Below the pieces are notes generated by a model. That model saw only the letters and a list, made by a program, of their open reading frames with translations, was not told the origin of the DNA and did not search any database. From the NCBI GenBank assembly GCA_903904635.1, contig CAIVDH010000431.1, positions 1 through 10,089 of the forward strand: a DNA stretch of 10,089 bases, given 5' to 3'. Shown one piece after another: positions 1 through 7,527 of this stretch; the stretch's first letter is position 1; the number at the start of each line of letters is the position of its first letter. The DNA is from an uncultured Burkholderiales bacterium (GTDB taxonomy: Bacteria; Pseudomonadota; Gammaproteobacteria; Burkholderiales; Burkholderiaceae_D). Made by a program: the position numbers and the translations under genes.

Positions 1-132
1 GATGTAAGGATCAAGCTTAAGAAGGGTAACTTTGAGGCCACGCGATTCTAAAATCGCAGCCAGTGACGCAGCGGCTATCCCTTTACCAAGGGATGAGACA
101 ACGCCGCCTGTGACGAATACAAACTTAGTCAT
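1..132 (-). CDS. pyrG: CTP synthase, N-terminal fragment (runs off left edge)
   Basis: Only the first 44 codons are present. CTP synthase makes CTP from UTP, ATP and glutamine, the last step of de novo pyrimidine nucleotide synthesis in the cytoplasm. The visible N-terminus shows the family hallmark: a beta strand leading into the P-loop-like segment [11 protein letters not shown] at residues 8-18, then an alanine-rich helix and the segment LLKLDPYI at residues 37-44. These are close to invariant at the start of bacterial PyrG. The start is the ATG read from 132 down to 130, which gives the canonical [10 protein letters not shown] beginning. No good Shine-Dalgarno sequence precedes it; a small hairpin sits where one would be. 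The gene is separated from lpxR by 195 bp and probably has its own promoter. The identification is secure despite the truncation. Confidence 0.96.
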   Translation of the reverse strand, partial: MTKFVFVTGGVVSSLGKGIAAASLAAILESRGLKVTLLKLDPYI

Positions 133-140
133 TGCAGTAG

Positions 141-154
141 GTGCCAAAAGGCAC
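141..154 (-). promoter_or_regulatory. Leader hairpin just upstream of pyrG start codon
   Basis: A perfect 5-bp inverted repeat, GTGCC-TTTT-GGCAC on the minus strand, ends 8 nt before the pyrG ATG. It can be extended by two A-T pairs if one C is bulged. The only purine pair in Shine-Dalgarno position, the GG 12-13 nt before ATG, lies inside the stem. The hairpin would therefore be expected to affect ribosome access. Whether it is regulatory is inference. Confidence 0.35.
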
Positions 155-169
155 TAGCGGGAAATTCGA

Positions 170-175
170 ATTATA
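170..175 (-). promoter_or_regulatory. Probable pyrG promoter, consensus -10 element
   Basis: Read on the minus strand, this is a perfect TATAAT, 37 bp before the pyrG start codon. No convincing -35 hexamer lies 16-18 bp further upstream, so the promoter may need an activator or be weak. The expected transcription start falls in a pyrimidine-rich segment, giving a leader of only about 30 nt. The call rests on one hexamer plus position, so it is moderate at best. Confidence 0.45.
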
Positions 176-327
176 CCGCAAAGAACTGCCCTGAATTCTG
201 ATTAGCCTGGCTATTTAACCGGATAAACCTATCTCACCAGTTCGGGGGCAAGACGGCAGCGCCGTAGACAGCAGATACGAACGGCCTGGTTATGGCTACG
301 CCGCCAGCGGCCTGGCGAGACAGGCTT

Positions 328-1257
328 TTAATGGCGAAATGAAATCGTAAGCCGCAACATGTCCTGTCGGCCAGCCAATGCAGACAATCCGGCTATCTCG
401 TTGCTACGCCGGATAAAAGACACGCGCAAGCCCCATAGCGGGGCCTGCCATTGCATGCCTGCCTCGAATTCTCCGGTCCACCGCTTAGGCGCGACTGTAC
501 GCGCATCATCATCAGAAAAAAGGCCGCCTTGCAGCGTCGCATCATAGCCGACAGCACGTATTGCGCCCCGCAAAAATGCATAAGTCAGGCTGCTTGTTGC
601 AACTGTTTGCAACTGCCCCGCCCGCAGGCTGGCCTCAGCAGTCAAATCCGTAAAGATATTGCCCAGCCTCATACTGATGCCCGGCCTGACATCCAGCCAC
701 CGCGCCAGCTTCCAGTATGGCGCCCTGCCGCCGGCATGCATTACCACACCCCCCTCGTTACCCAGCTGGGTACTCCAGCCGCGTGGGCGAGGCTGCCTCA
801 AGACACGGTGTATGAATTCCTGCGTTGCTGCTCCGCCGGCACAAGGGCCTAGACAACCTATATCCAGTCCTATAGCTGTTTCGCTACCGTCATCGGCTTC
901 GCTGCGCATCATGAAGCCGCCATATAGCCAGCCTGCATAAGGATGATCTAATCGTGCAATCTGTTGCGGCTCCAGCCTGACATCTGATGTGGTGTAAAGC
1001 TGCTGACCAACACGCCAGCCCGTACTGCGCCAGCCTTGATTTGTACGCAAGCGGTAATGACGCGAATAGCGCATGCCGCTAGTGTAAAAACCATCTTTTT
1101 GCGTGAGTAGTAATGAGTCATTCTCAAAATCGAAAAAATCAGTAACCGTTCCCTTGGTCTTTATTGCTTCGAGCTCGCTATCAGACCAGACTGGTACTTC
1201 GGCTAAAACCGGAGAGTGCGCCAGCCATAGAAAAAATATGATGAATATGAGTTTCAT
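328..1257 (-). CDS. lpxR: Outer-membrane lipid A 3'-O-deacylase, LpxR family (DUF2219)
   Basis: This 309-residue protein matches the LpxR family, outer-membrane beta-barrel enzymes that remove the 3'-linked acyloxyacyl chain from lipid A in a Ca2+-dependent reaction. Residues 1-19 form a signal peptide: Lys2, a hydrophobic core rich in I, F and L, and VLA before the likely cleavage site. Family motifs follow in order: FENDS at 44-48, a YTSG turn at 58-61, HPYAGWLYGG at 105-114, LGPCAGGAATQEFIH at 136-150 with the conserved Q146 and H150, and GWSTQLGNE at 160-168. The C-terminal half alternates polar and hydrophobic residues as barrel strands do. Length is typical of the family. The last residue is His after Phe-Arg, not the terminal aromatic usual in barrels. 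Cysteines at 135 and 139 flank the active-site loop, which I regard as unusual. No clear Shine-Dalgarno precedes the ATG; the start is fixed by the signal peptide. It lies 97 bp after comEC on the same strand and may be co-transcribed. Confidence 0.87.
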   Translation of the reverse strand: MKLIFIIFFLWLAHSPVLAEVPVWSDSELEAIKTKGTVTDFFDFENDSLLLTQKDGFYTSGMRYSRHYRLRTNQGWRSTGWRVGQQLYTTSDVRLEPQQIARLDHPYAGWLYGGFMMRSEADDGSETAIGLDIGCLGPCAGGAATQEFIHRVLRQPRPRGWSTQLGNEGGVVMHAGGRAPYWKLARWLDVRPGISMRLGNIFTDLTAEASLRAGQLQTVATSSLTYAFLRGAIRAVGYDATLQGGLFSDDDARTVAPKRWTGEFEAGMQWQAPLWGLRVSFIRRSNEIAGLSALAGRQDMLRLTISFRH

Positions 1258-1349
1258 GAAATGGCGCGTGCAATCAAAAAGCCGGGGCTAAAAAACTAGC
1301 ATTGGCATCTGCATCGGACTTAGCGCTGCCGCAAACTCTGCTCAATAAT

Positions 1350-3734
1350 TTAACGCGCGTGCCAATAGCGCGCTTGTTCAACGCGATATTCCGTGACCGT
1401 GAGTGCATCATGCATTTCAATAAATAAAGCACCCGACTCATCCGTTCGTAATCGCCGTATTCCCAGTGCCTGATAGCGCGCAAAAACTTCAGACTTGGGA
1501 TGCCGATAGCGATTGCGATACCCAACCTGAAATAGCGCAATCTCTGGTGCTACCGCTTGCAGAAAGGGCAGCGTCGATGAAGTGCCACTGCCATGATGCG
1601 GAGCCAGCAGTACATCCGCTTTCAGTCGTTGCGGCATGCGTTCTAAAAGTGCACGCTCTTGAGCCGACTCGATATCTCCGGCGAGCAAAACGGATTTGCC
1701 GCCATAGCTAATCTTCAAGGTACAGCTGCGCGCATTCGGCCGCAGGCTGGCAATCGCATAGCTGTCCGCTGTCGGTTGCAACATCTCGAATTGCACACCA
1801 TCCCATGACCAGCTCTGACCGGCTACGCAGGCATGATGATTCGGTGCACGCTCAACGATTTGATGCGATACCGGCAAAGAAGAAGATACCCAGCCTATAT
1901 TTACACCGCTGAGCAAAGACAAGGCACCACCTGAATGATCGGCATCGCTATGAGAAATCACCATTGCATCAAGTCTAGCTATACCTCGTGCGCGCAGATA
2001 AGGCAGTAGCACACGACTGGCGCTGTCACTATTGCCTGAATAAGATGGGCCGGTGTCATATAACAAGCGATGCGTCGCTGTTTCAATCAGCACCGCATTA
2101 CCCTGCCCGATATCAAAAGCCGTAATCCATAGCCCCTTAGGGGGTGCAGCAGGCGTAGCCAGTATCAGCGGCAACCAGGCGAGTAATCCCAGCCAGCGCC
2201 AGGGCCAGCCGCGTGGAGCGAGCAACCAAATGGTGCCGCCCAGCGCCAATGTAAATGCCAGTGCATCAGGCCGCGGCGCCTGCCATACCGCATAGGAAAA
2301 GCCACTCATCCATTCCAGCCATTGCGCCAACAGAGCCATCAAGCCATGCGCTGCCTGTAACATCCAATACGATAAGGGTGCCGGTGCCACGCTACCAAGC
2401 AATGACAAGGGCGTAACCAGAAAACTCACCAACGGAATGGCAATAGCGTTAGCCAAGGGAGACACCAATGAGACCTGGGCAAACAGCAGCATAGAGATAG
2501 GCAACAGACCCAGCGTGACGGCGTATTGCGTTTGTGCAGCCGCCTTCAGACCTTGCCAGCGCTGCGCCGGCAGATTGCCAGTGCGCCCAGTAGAGGCAAA
2601 CAAAATACAGGCAATCGCAATAAAAGATAACCAAAACCCCGGCCACATCACCGCCCACGGATCCAGCGCGATCACCGCCACAATGGCAATAGCCAATATC
2701 TGCGATACCGATGCAATTCTTCCTGACCATAGCGCCACCGCTACGACAATCAACATCACCAGCGTACGTTGCGCTGGTAAACCAAAACCTGCCAGCGCAA
2801 CATAAATCAGCGCTGCGATAACACCTGCAGCTACAGCGACTTTTTGTGCTGGCAAAAATAGTGGCAACGACAACCGTGTAAAAAATGAATGCCGCCACAA
2901 ACCATGTAATAAAGCAGCAGCCAATGCAGCAATCATGGTGATATGCAAACCTGAAATAGAAATCAGATGACCGATACCGGTACGATTAAAAATATTCCAG
3001 TCAGCCTGATCAATGGCGCGCTGGTCTCCCACTACCAGCGCCACGATCACACCTCTGTAAGGCTGATCCGGCAAAGCCTGCAAAATCCGCTGCCGCAGCA
3101 TGCCGCGCAAGCGCGCAATCATTGCGCTTGGCCGCAATACAAACGCATCAAGACGAGTTTGCGTTCCGGGGCGCACGCTGCCCGTTGCACGCACCCCCTC
3201 TGCAAGCAACCAAGCTTCATAATCAAAACCCATGGGATTGGCGTTACCATGCGGACGCTGCAGACGCACCCTGAATTGCCATCGCTCACCCGCCTGAATC
3301 AAAGGTAGATTTTCTGCATCATGCGCATACCAACCCAGCGCAATGCGCGTAGGTATGCGGCTGGTTATGGGAATCGTTTGCTGATCAGGCAATTGCGCTT
3401 TTTCAACTGCAAACTGAAATCGTAAACCGTGCTCCACGCTATCTGGCAAGCTGTCGATAATGCCGGTAACAACAATATCTTGCCCCTCCAAAGCCAGCGG
3501 CAAAGCCTCGGCCAATCTGACCTCTGCGCGCCAGGCAGCCCAGCCAAATCCCAGCGCTACACCAGCGGCAAACACAACAATAAAACGGAAATTTTTAAAA
3601 GGCGTGCGCGGTGCTAAAAACAATAGGAACGCAGCAGCAATAATGAGACTGAGATACCAAACTGATGCAGGCAGCATCGCTTGCTGCTGGAGCGTATAAA
3701 CGCCCACCAACAAGCCCGGCGCAAGCGCGCGCAC
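1350..3734 (-). CDS. comEC: ComEC/Rec2 DNA-uptake channel protein
   Basis: A 794-residue inner-membrane protein with the full ComEC architecture. ComEC carries one DNA strand across the cytoplasmic membrane during natural transformation. The N-terminal part (about 1-195) has membrane segments followed by the soluble DUF4131/OB-like domain. The competence domain (about 215-490) contains the hallmark HLISISGLHI at 256-265 and many hydrophobic helices. From about 535 a metallo-beta-lactamase-like domain starts with FDIGQGNAVLI, followed by SHSDADHSGG at 594-603 (the HxDxDH metal motif), LLAGDIES at 683-690 and APHHGSGTSS at 711-720. All metal-ligand motifs look intact, so the nuclease-like domain is likely functional. 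The start is GTG at 3734, touching the TAA of the upstream tatD-type gene, with only a weak ribosome site. Translational coupling is therefore likely. It appears to be the last gene of the lolC-lolD-tatD-comEC unit. Confidence 0.95.
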   Translation of the reverse strand: MRALAPGLLVGVYTLQQQAMLPASVWYLSLIIAAAFLLFLAPRTPFKNFRFIVVFAAGVALGFGWAAWRAEVRLAEALPLALEGQDIVVTGIIDSLPDSVEHGLRFQFAVEKAQLPDQQTIPITSRIPTRIALGWYAHDAENLPLIQAGERWQFRVRLQRPHGNANPMGFDYEAWLLAEGVRATGSVRPGTQTRLDAFVLRPSAMIARLRGMLRQRILQALPDQPYRGVIVALVVGDQRAIDQADWNIFNRTGIGHLISISGLHITMIAALAAALLHGLWRHSFFTRLSLPLFLPAQKVAVAAGVIAALIYVALAGFGLPAQRTLVMLIVVAVALWSGRIASVSQILAIAIVAVIALDPWAVMWPGFWLSFIAIACILFASTGRTGNLPAQRWQGLKAAAQTQYAVTLGLLPISMLLFAQVSLVSPLANAIAIPLVSFLVTPLSLLGSVAPAPLSYWMLQAAHGLMALLAQWLEWMSGFSYAVWQAPRPDALAFTLALGGTIWLLAPRGWPWRWLGLLAWLPLILATPAAPPKGLWITAFDIGQGNAVLIETATHRLLYDTGPSYSGNSDSASRVLLPYLRARGIARLDAMVISHSDADHSGGALSLLSGVNIGWVSSSLPVSHQIVERAPNHHACVAGQSWSWDGVQFEMLQPTADSYAIASLRPNARSCTLKISYGGKSVLLAGDIESAQERALLERMPQRLKADVLLAPHHGSGTSSTLPFLQAVAPEIALFQVGYRNRYRHPKSEVFARYQALGIRRLRTDESGALFIEMHDALTVTEYRVEQARYWHAR

Positions 3735-4538
3735 TTAATGCATCATGAGGCTACCAAGGCGGGGCAAGACGCGCGCGACATTGTCAGATGTCTGACGCGC
3801 AATCGTTGCCACAGGCTGGCCGCGCAGCTGGGCCAGTACCGCCGCTATCTGAGGTAACTGCATCGGACTATTGCAAGCCGGATGCAGCCATGCGGGAGAA
3901 ATATCGGGTGCATCAGTTTCCAGCACGATGGCCTGATGCGGCAGATGTGTAGCGAGGCGCCGTATCTGCAAGGCGCGGGTAAACGTCATTGCGCCACCAA
4001 AACCCAAAGCGAAACCCAAATTAATAAACGCCTCTGCTTGCTGCTCGCTGCCATTAAATGCATGCGCAATGCCACCACTGACGTGAATACGGCGCAAGTA
4101 TTTGAGCAGCATGTCTTGTGATCGGCGCACATGCAAAATAACCGGCAAATTAAAGTCACGCGCGATTTTTAATTGCTCTGCATAGAAAAATTCCTGCTTC
4201 TCACGCAGCGCAGGTTCACACAAAGCTGGCACAAAAAAATCCAGCCCAATTTCACCAATTGCCACCAGACGGCTATCGGCAAGCGAAGCCGCAACCAGTT
4301 CGCGCAACACGAGCAAATCATCCTCATTCGCCTGCGGCACATACAGCGGATGTATACCCAGTGCGTAAACACAACCTGGTAAATTTGCAGCAAGCTCTGC
4401 AACCACTAAAAAATTTGCCCGCTCCACAGCCGGTATCACTATCCAAGAAACACCTGCTGCATGAGCCTGCTCGGCAAGCGCAACAGGTTCACCAACAAAC
4501 TCTGCCGCATCCAGATGACAATGACTGTCTATCCACAT
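3735..4538 (-). CDS. TatD-family metal-dependent hydrolase, YjjV-like
   Basis: A 267-residue TIM-barrel hydrolase of the TatD family, enzymes described as metal-dependent DNases/hydrolases. Metal and active-site residues are visible: H6 and H8 in IDSHCHLD, E96 in GEIGLDFF (95-102), H136 in PVILHVRR, H159 in IAHAF and D209 in LETDAPD. Phrases such as IPAVERANF, ALGIHP and GGAMTFTRA match E. coli YjjV as I remember it better than TatD or YcfH, so I regard it as the YjjV subgroup and leave the symbol open. The start is the ATG at 4538, where the conserved MWIDSHCHLD begins. The reading frame stays open to 4628, but that extension overlaps lolD and adds no family sequence. It lies 4 bp after lolD and directly abuts the comEC GTG, so it is in the same operon. 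The physiological substrate is unknown. Confidence 0.92.
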   Translation of the reverse strand: MWIDSHCHLDAAEFVGEPVALAEQAHAAGVSWIVIPAVERANFLVVAELAANLPGCVYALGIHPLYVPQANEDDLLVLRELVAASLADSRLVAIGEIGLDFFVPALCEPALREKQEFFYAEQLKIARDFNLPVILHVRRSQDMLLKYLRRIHVSGGIAHAFNGSEQQAEAFINLGFALGFGGAMTFTRALQIRRLATHLPHQAIVLETDAPDISPAWLHPACNSPMQLPQIAAVLAQLRGQPVATIARQTSDNVARVLPRLGSLMMH

Positions 4539-4542
4539 GAAT

Positions 4543-5238
4543 TTATGCGCCGTCTGCTTGCAGCCCATTTTCAGACAAACGCAGCATGCGATCACAACGC
4601 GATGCCAGTTCCCTGTCGTGCGTGACAATCACAAAGGCAGTACCCATGGTCTGCGCCAGCTCCAGCATCAGATCAAATACCTGATGCGCAGTGTGCCGAT
4701 CCAGATTGCCAGTGGGCTCATCAGCCAGCACGCAGGCAGGGTTAGTCACCAATGCGCGCGCCAATGCTACCCGCTGACGTTCGCCACCGGACAATTCACC
4801 CGGCACATGCGAGAGGCGCGATTCCAAACCGACCCGACCCAGCATCGCCGCTGCGATATCACGTGCTTCATTGCGAGGCAGTCGACGGATCAACAACGGC
4901 ATGGCCACATTGTCGAGCGCAGAGAATTCTGGCAGCAAATGATGAAACTGATAAACAAAGCCCAACGACCGATTGCGCAGCTCGCCACGTGCACGCTCAT
5001 TGAGCCCGGCCATATCCTGATCCAGTAGCGACACTTTGCCGGTTGTGGGTAAATCCAGCCCGCCCAGTAAATGCAACAAAGTTGATTTGCCAGAGCCAGA
5101 CACACCGACTATCGCCAGCCGTTCACCCTTAGCCACGCTCAATTGAATATCATCCAATATCGTCAGCTTGTGACGACCTTGCGCATACGTCTTGCCCAGA
5201 TTCTGGCAAGACAGCACGATATGTTTATCGGTGCTCAT
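4543..5238 (-). CDS. lolD: Lipoprotein-releasing ABC transporter ATPase LolD
   Basis: A 231-residue ABC ATPase that powers release of outer-membrane lipoproteins from the inner membrane to the periplasmic carrier LolA. Motifs in order: Walker [10 protein letters not shown] at 45-53, Q-loop Q97, signature LSGGERQ at 149-155, Walker B VLADEP at 170-175 and switch H207 in VTHD. The segment around 92-115, with [20 protein letters not shown], is the LolD-specific motif that contacts the membrane partner and separates it from MacB and FtsE ATPases. Length fits LolD exactly. The ATG start overlaps the stop of lolC in an ATGA arrangement, which indicates translational coupling and equal expression of the two subunits. 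It sits in the cytoplasm bound to the membrane subunits. Confidence 0.96.
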   Translation of the reverse strand: MSTDKHIVLSCQNLGKTYAQGRHKLTILDDIQLSVAKGERLAIVGVSGSGKSTLLHLLGGLDLPTTGKVSLLDQDMAGLNERARGELRNRSLGFVYQFHHLLPEFSALDNVAMPLLIRRLPRNEARDIAAAMLGRVGLESRLSHVPGELSGGERQRVALARALVTNPACVLADEPTGNLDRHTAHQVFDLMLELAQTMGTAFVIVTHDRELASRCDRMLRLSENGLQADGA

Positions 5239-6500
5239 TCGTACCTCAGCGCATCAGCAGGACGCACACGTGCAGCGCTCCAGCTCGGATATAAAGTTGC
5301 AAAAAAAGCTAATACCACAGCCACACCACCGATACGCCACACATCCGGCCAGCGCAAATCAGATGGCAATGCACTGATCAGATAAATATCACGCGGTAAA
5401 AACTGTGCACCTAATAGCGACTCAATAAAAGGCACAATCACATCCACATTCAACGCAATGATTACACCGGAGCTCACACCAATTGCCGTGCCGATAAGGC
5501 CAACTAACGCACCCTGAATCATGAAGATTTTCATAATCGATAATGGGGATGCACCCAGTGTGCGCAGTATCGCAATATCAGCCTGCTTATCCGTTACCGT
5601 CATTACCAGCGTGGAAACCAGATTAAACGCTGCCACCGCAATAATCAGCGTCAGTATGATGAACATCATCCGCTTTTCAGTCTGCACAGCGGCAAACCAG
5701 TTACGATTTTGTTTAGACCAGTCACGAATATAAAGATCACCGGTCAGACTCTGACTAAGTGTCTGCGCCACCTCCGGTGCCTGCTGCATGTCGGCGATTT
5801 TTAAACGCAAACCGCTGGGTCCATTTTGGCGAAACATTTTCTCGCCATCTTCCATGTGTATGAATACCAGCGAAGAATCATATTCATAGTGACCAGCCTC
5901 AAAAATACCAACCACATTAAATTGCTTTAGTCTGGGCAAAACTCCAGCAGGCGTTACCTGCCCTTGCGGCGCAATCATGGTCAGCTTGTCACCAAGCCGC
6001 AGACCGAGGCTGCGCGCAAGCTCTACACCCAGCACCACATTAAATTCACCGGCACGCAAATCCGACAGCCTGCCACGCTTAACCTGCGTGGCAACGGCAG
6101 AGACCTTGGTTTCTTCTTCCGGCAAGATGCCCCTGACTATCACGCCGCGCAAAGTTTCATCACGCGCGACCATCGCCTGTGCTTCAACGTAAGGCGCTGC
6201 GCCCCTGACCTCTTTGTTTTGCAGCGCTTGCAAGGCCGTGGCGCGCCAGTCTGGCATGGAACCACTGGTATCAAAGACTTCAATATGGGCCAATACAGAA
6301 AGCATGCGGTCCCGCACTTCTTTCTGAAAGCCGTTCATGACCGACAGCACCACAATTAAGGCTGCCACACCCAGCGCAATGCCGGCCATCGATATAAGGG
6401 AAATAAAAGAGATGAAACTATTGCGCGCACTGCGCCGGCCGGCACGGGTGTAGCGCAAGCCGATCATCCATTCAAATGGTAAGTTTTTTAAAAGGGACAA
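5235..6500 (-). CDS. lolC: Lipoprotein-releasing system permease, LolC/LolE family
   Basis: A 421-residue integral membrane subunit of the Lol exporter. It starts with the family N-terminus [13 protein letters not shown], then TM1 at about 29-55 (containing [19 protein letters not shown]) and the conserved [10 protein letters not shown] large periplasmic domain (about 60-270) includes the [13 protein letters not shown] region that corresponds to the LolA-binding hook. TM2 lies at about 278-302, then [17 protein letters not shown]3 at about 320-350, TM4 at about 388-407, and the typical end PADALRYE. The start is a TTG at 6500: GAGGAG lies 6 nt upstream at ideal spacing and the protein begins exactly where the family does. 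The frame is open to 6764, but that extension is antisense to rpfE and unlike the family. No second LolC/LolE gene follows lolD here, so the complex may be a homodimer of the type called LolF. Confidence 0.94.
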   Translation of the reverse strand: MSLLKNLPFEWMIGLRYTRAGRRSARNSFISFISLISMAGIALGVAALIVVLSVMNGFQKEVRDRMLSVLAHIEVFDTSGSMPDWRATALQALQNKEVRGAAPYVEAQAMVARDETLRGVIVRGILPEEETKVSAVATQVKRGRLSDLRAGEFNVVLGVELARSLGLRLGDKLTMIAPQGQVTPAGVLPRLKQFNVVGIFEAGHYEYDSSLVFIHMEDGEKMFRQNGPSGLRLKIADMQQAPEVAQTLSQSLTGDLYIRDWSKQNRNWFAAVQTEKRMMFIILTLIIAVAAFNLVSTLVMTVTDKQADIAILRTLGASPLSIMKIFMIQGALVGLIGTAIGVSSGVIIALNVDVIVPFIESLLGAQFLPRDIYLISALPSDLRWPDVWRIGGVAVVLAFFATLYPSWSAARVRPADALRYE

Positions 6501-6506
6501 AAAATC

Positions 6507-6514
6507 ACTCCTCA
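6507..6514 (-). promoter_or_regulatory. Ribosome binding site deciding the lolC TTG start
   Basis: On the minus strand the sequence TGAGGAGTG contains GAGGAG, ending 6 nt before the TTG at 6500. The next in-frame ATG, at 6467, has no such site and would remove the conserved PFEW. This ribosome site is the main reason for choosing TTG. Confidence 0.75.
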
Positions 6515-6525
6515 GGCAAGGCGGC

Positions 6526-6553
6526 AGTTTGCCATACAATCGCCGGATGACAA
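6526..6553 (-). promoter_or_regulatory. Candidate lolC operon promoter
   Basis: On the minus strand TTGTCA (6553 to 6548, 5 of 6 matches to TTGACA) is followed after 16 bp by CAAACT (6531 to 6526, 3 of 6). A TG sits one base before the -10, as in extended -10 promoters. The predicted transcript would start near 6519 and carry the lolC ribosome site in a leader of about 19 nt. The -35 box overlaps the rpfE start codon. This was read by eye only and is weakly supported. Confidence 0.3.
6535..6540 (+). promoter_or_regulatory. Candidate rpfE -10 element implying a leaderless start
   Basis: TACAAT (5 of 6 matches to TATAAT) is followed by six bases and then the rpfE ATG at 6547. The expected transcription start therefore coincides with the A of ATG. 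No Shine-Dalgarno sequence precedes this ATG, which agrees with a leaderless mRNA. No good -35 is visible at 16-18 bp spacing, so the call is tentative. Confidence 0.35.
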
Positions 6554-7527
6554 ATCTGGAAATCGTTGTTCCCTTTGCACTTCCCCCCGCCGAACACGCA
6601 AAAGACCTGCTCGCTGCCCTGCAAGCACGAGCTCTGGCGCGTCTGCTGGCGCGGGCAAGCCTGAAAAAAAGCCAGTCCAGCCCGGCATTTGCCCCGGCAC
6701 TGGCGCATGAATGCTGGCTGGCTAAAATCAATGACCAAAGCCCGCCGCTGGCGCACAGCGTCATGCAACAGCTGGGTATGCGCCCTGAAAGTGGCTATTG
6801 GTTCCTGCTGCAACCGGCCAGCCTGCATATTGCGCGCGACCATCTGGTGCTGACAGATCTGCGCCAACTGAGGATATCGGAAGACGAATCACGCCAGCTA
6901 TTTAAAACTGCCGAATCATTATGTTCAGAATCCGGCATGACTCTGGTCTATGGTAATGCCCACACCTGGTTTTTACGTGCCGATCAGTGGCGCGGCTTGC
7001 AGACTTGCACACCCGATGCCGCATGCGGACACAATATTGATATTTGGCTACCCAAAGGCGAAGGAGAACGCGACTGGCGCCGGTTACAAAATGAATTACA
7101 AATGAGCTGGCATACCGATGTAGTTAATGAACAGCGGGATATGCGTGGCGCGCTGCGCATCAATACTGCTTGGCTATGGGGTGGTAGCGCAGACCAAGCG
7201 AATGCCTCAACCGGACTGCAAGCCATGTCTGGCACAACACTCAGACTTGCCACGCCTGTCAAGCCAGACCAGCTCAAAGCTGGGCAAACGCTGCTGCTAG
7301 AACAATTGATTGCTCCGGCACTGGCGGGCGACTGGTCGAAATGGCTAGCTAACTATGCCGCGCTCGACTCGCAATACTTTGCGCCCTTATTAGAAAATTT
7401 AATCAACGGCAGTGCGCCGCTTAATCTGGTGCTGACTGACAGCAGCCGACTTATGCAATGGCAGATCAGCCGCAACGCCATGAGAAAATTCTGGTGTCCA
7501 CCCTCTTTGAAACGTCTCGTATCATGA
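6547..7527 (+). CDS. rpfE: RpfE-type conserved protein of unknown function (COG4255)
   Basis: A 326-residue soluble protein with no signal peptide or membrane segment. It resembles the COG4255 family annotated as 'regulatory protein, RpfE type' after the gene next to recJ in the Xanthomonas rpf cluster. Family-like blocks are the N-terminal IVVPFALPP (6-14) with an LLARA helix, YWFLLQPASLHIARDHLVLTD (84-104), and the region from NELQMSWH (182-189) to LRINTAWLWGGS (203-214). Some family members are annotated as phosphoglycerate mutase-like, but I see no catalytic motif that proves this, and the molecular function is unknown. The ATG at 6547 is chosen because the conserved N-terminus begins there. 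A TTG at 6529 in the same frame would add only PYNRR-type residues. Its TGA overlaps the recJ ATG, so the two are translationally coupled. Confidence 0.82.
   Translation: MTNLEIVVPFALPPAEHAKDLLAALQARALARLLARASLKKSQSSPAFAPALAHECWLAKINDQSPPLAHSVMQQLGMRPESGYWFLLQPASLHIARDHLVLTDLRQLRISEDESRQLFKTAESLCSESGMTLVYGNAHTWFLRADQWRGLQTCTPDAACGHNIDIWLPKGEGERDWRRLQNELQMSWHTDVVNEQRDMRGALRINTAWLWGGSADQANASTGLQAMSGTTLRLATPVKPDQLKAGQTLLLEQLIAPALAGDWSKWLANYAALDSQYFAPLLENLINGSAPLNLVLTDSSRLMQWQISRNAMRKFWCPPSLKRLVS

Larger units (their letters stand above)
133..327. other. Intergenic region between lpxR end and pyrG start
   Basis: This 195-bp stretch has no plausible gene. On the pyrG side it holds the -10-like TATAAT and the leader hairpin described separately. 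Near the lpxR stop it holds a 6-bp perfect inverted repeat, CGCCAG-CGGC-CTGGCG at 302-317. This could form a stable GC hairpin downstream of lpxR but is not followed by a T-run on the minus strand, so it is not a textbook intrinsic terminator. I see nothing else recognisable here. Confidence 0.5.

Noticed and set aside
451..852. Long plus-strand open frame antisense to lpxR (133 codons)
   Set aside because: It lies wholly within a well-supported gene on the other strand, has no ribosome site and its translation shows no fold-like pattern. The same applies to the long frames at 2437-2805, 5964-6359 and minus 8047-8421.
1276..1289. Possible terminator between comEC and lpxR (minus strand AGCC-CC-GGCT then T-run)
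   Set aside because: The stem is only 4 bp with a 2-nt loop (3 bp with a usable loop), which is too weak to call despite the T-run.
4539..4628. 30-codon N-terminal extension of the TatD gene
   Set aside because: It overlaps the lolD coding end and precedes the conserved MWIDSHCHLD, which is where the family starts.
6501..6764. N-terminal extension of lolC up to 6764
   Set aside because: It is antisense to rpfE, composed of low-complexity A, R and S residues, and unlike any LolC N-terminus. The TTG at 6500 with GAGGAG explains the start.
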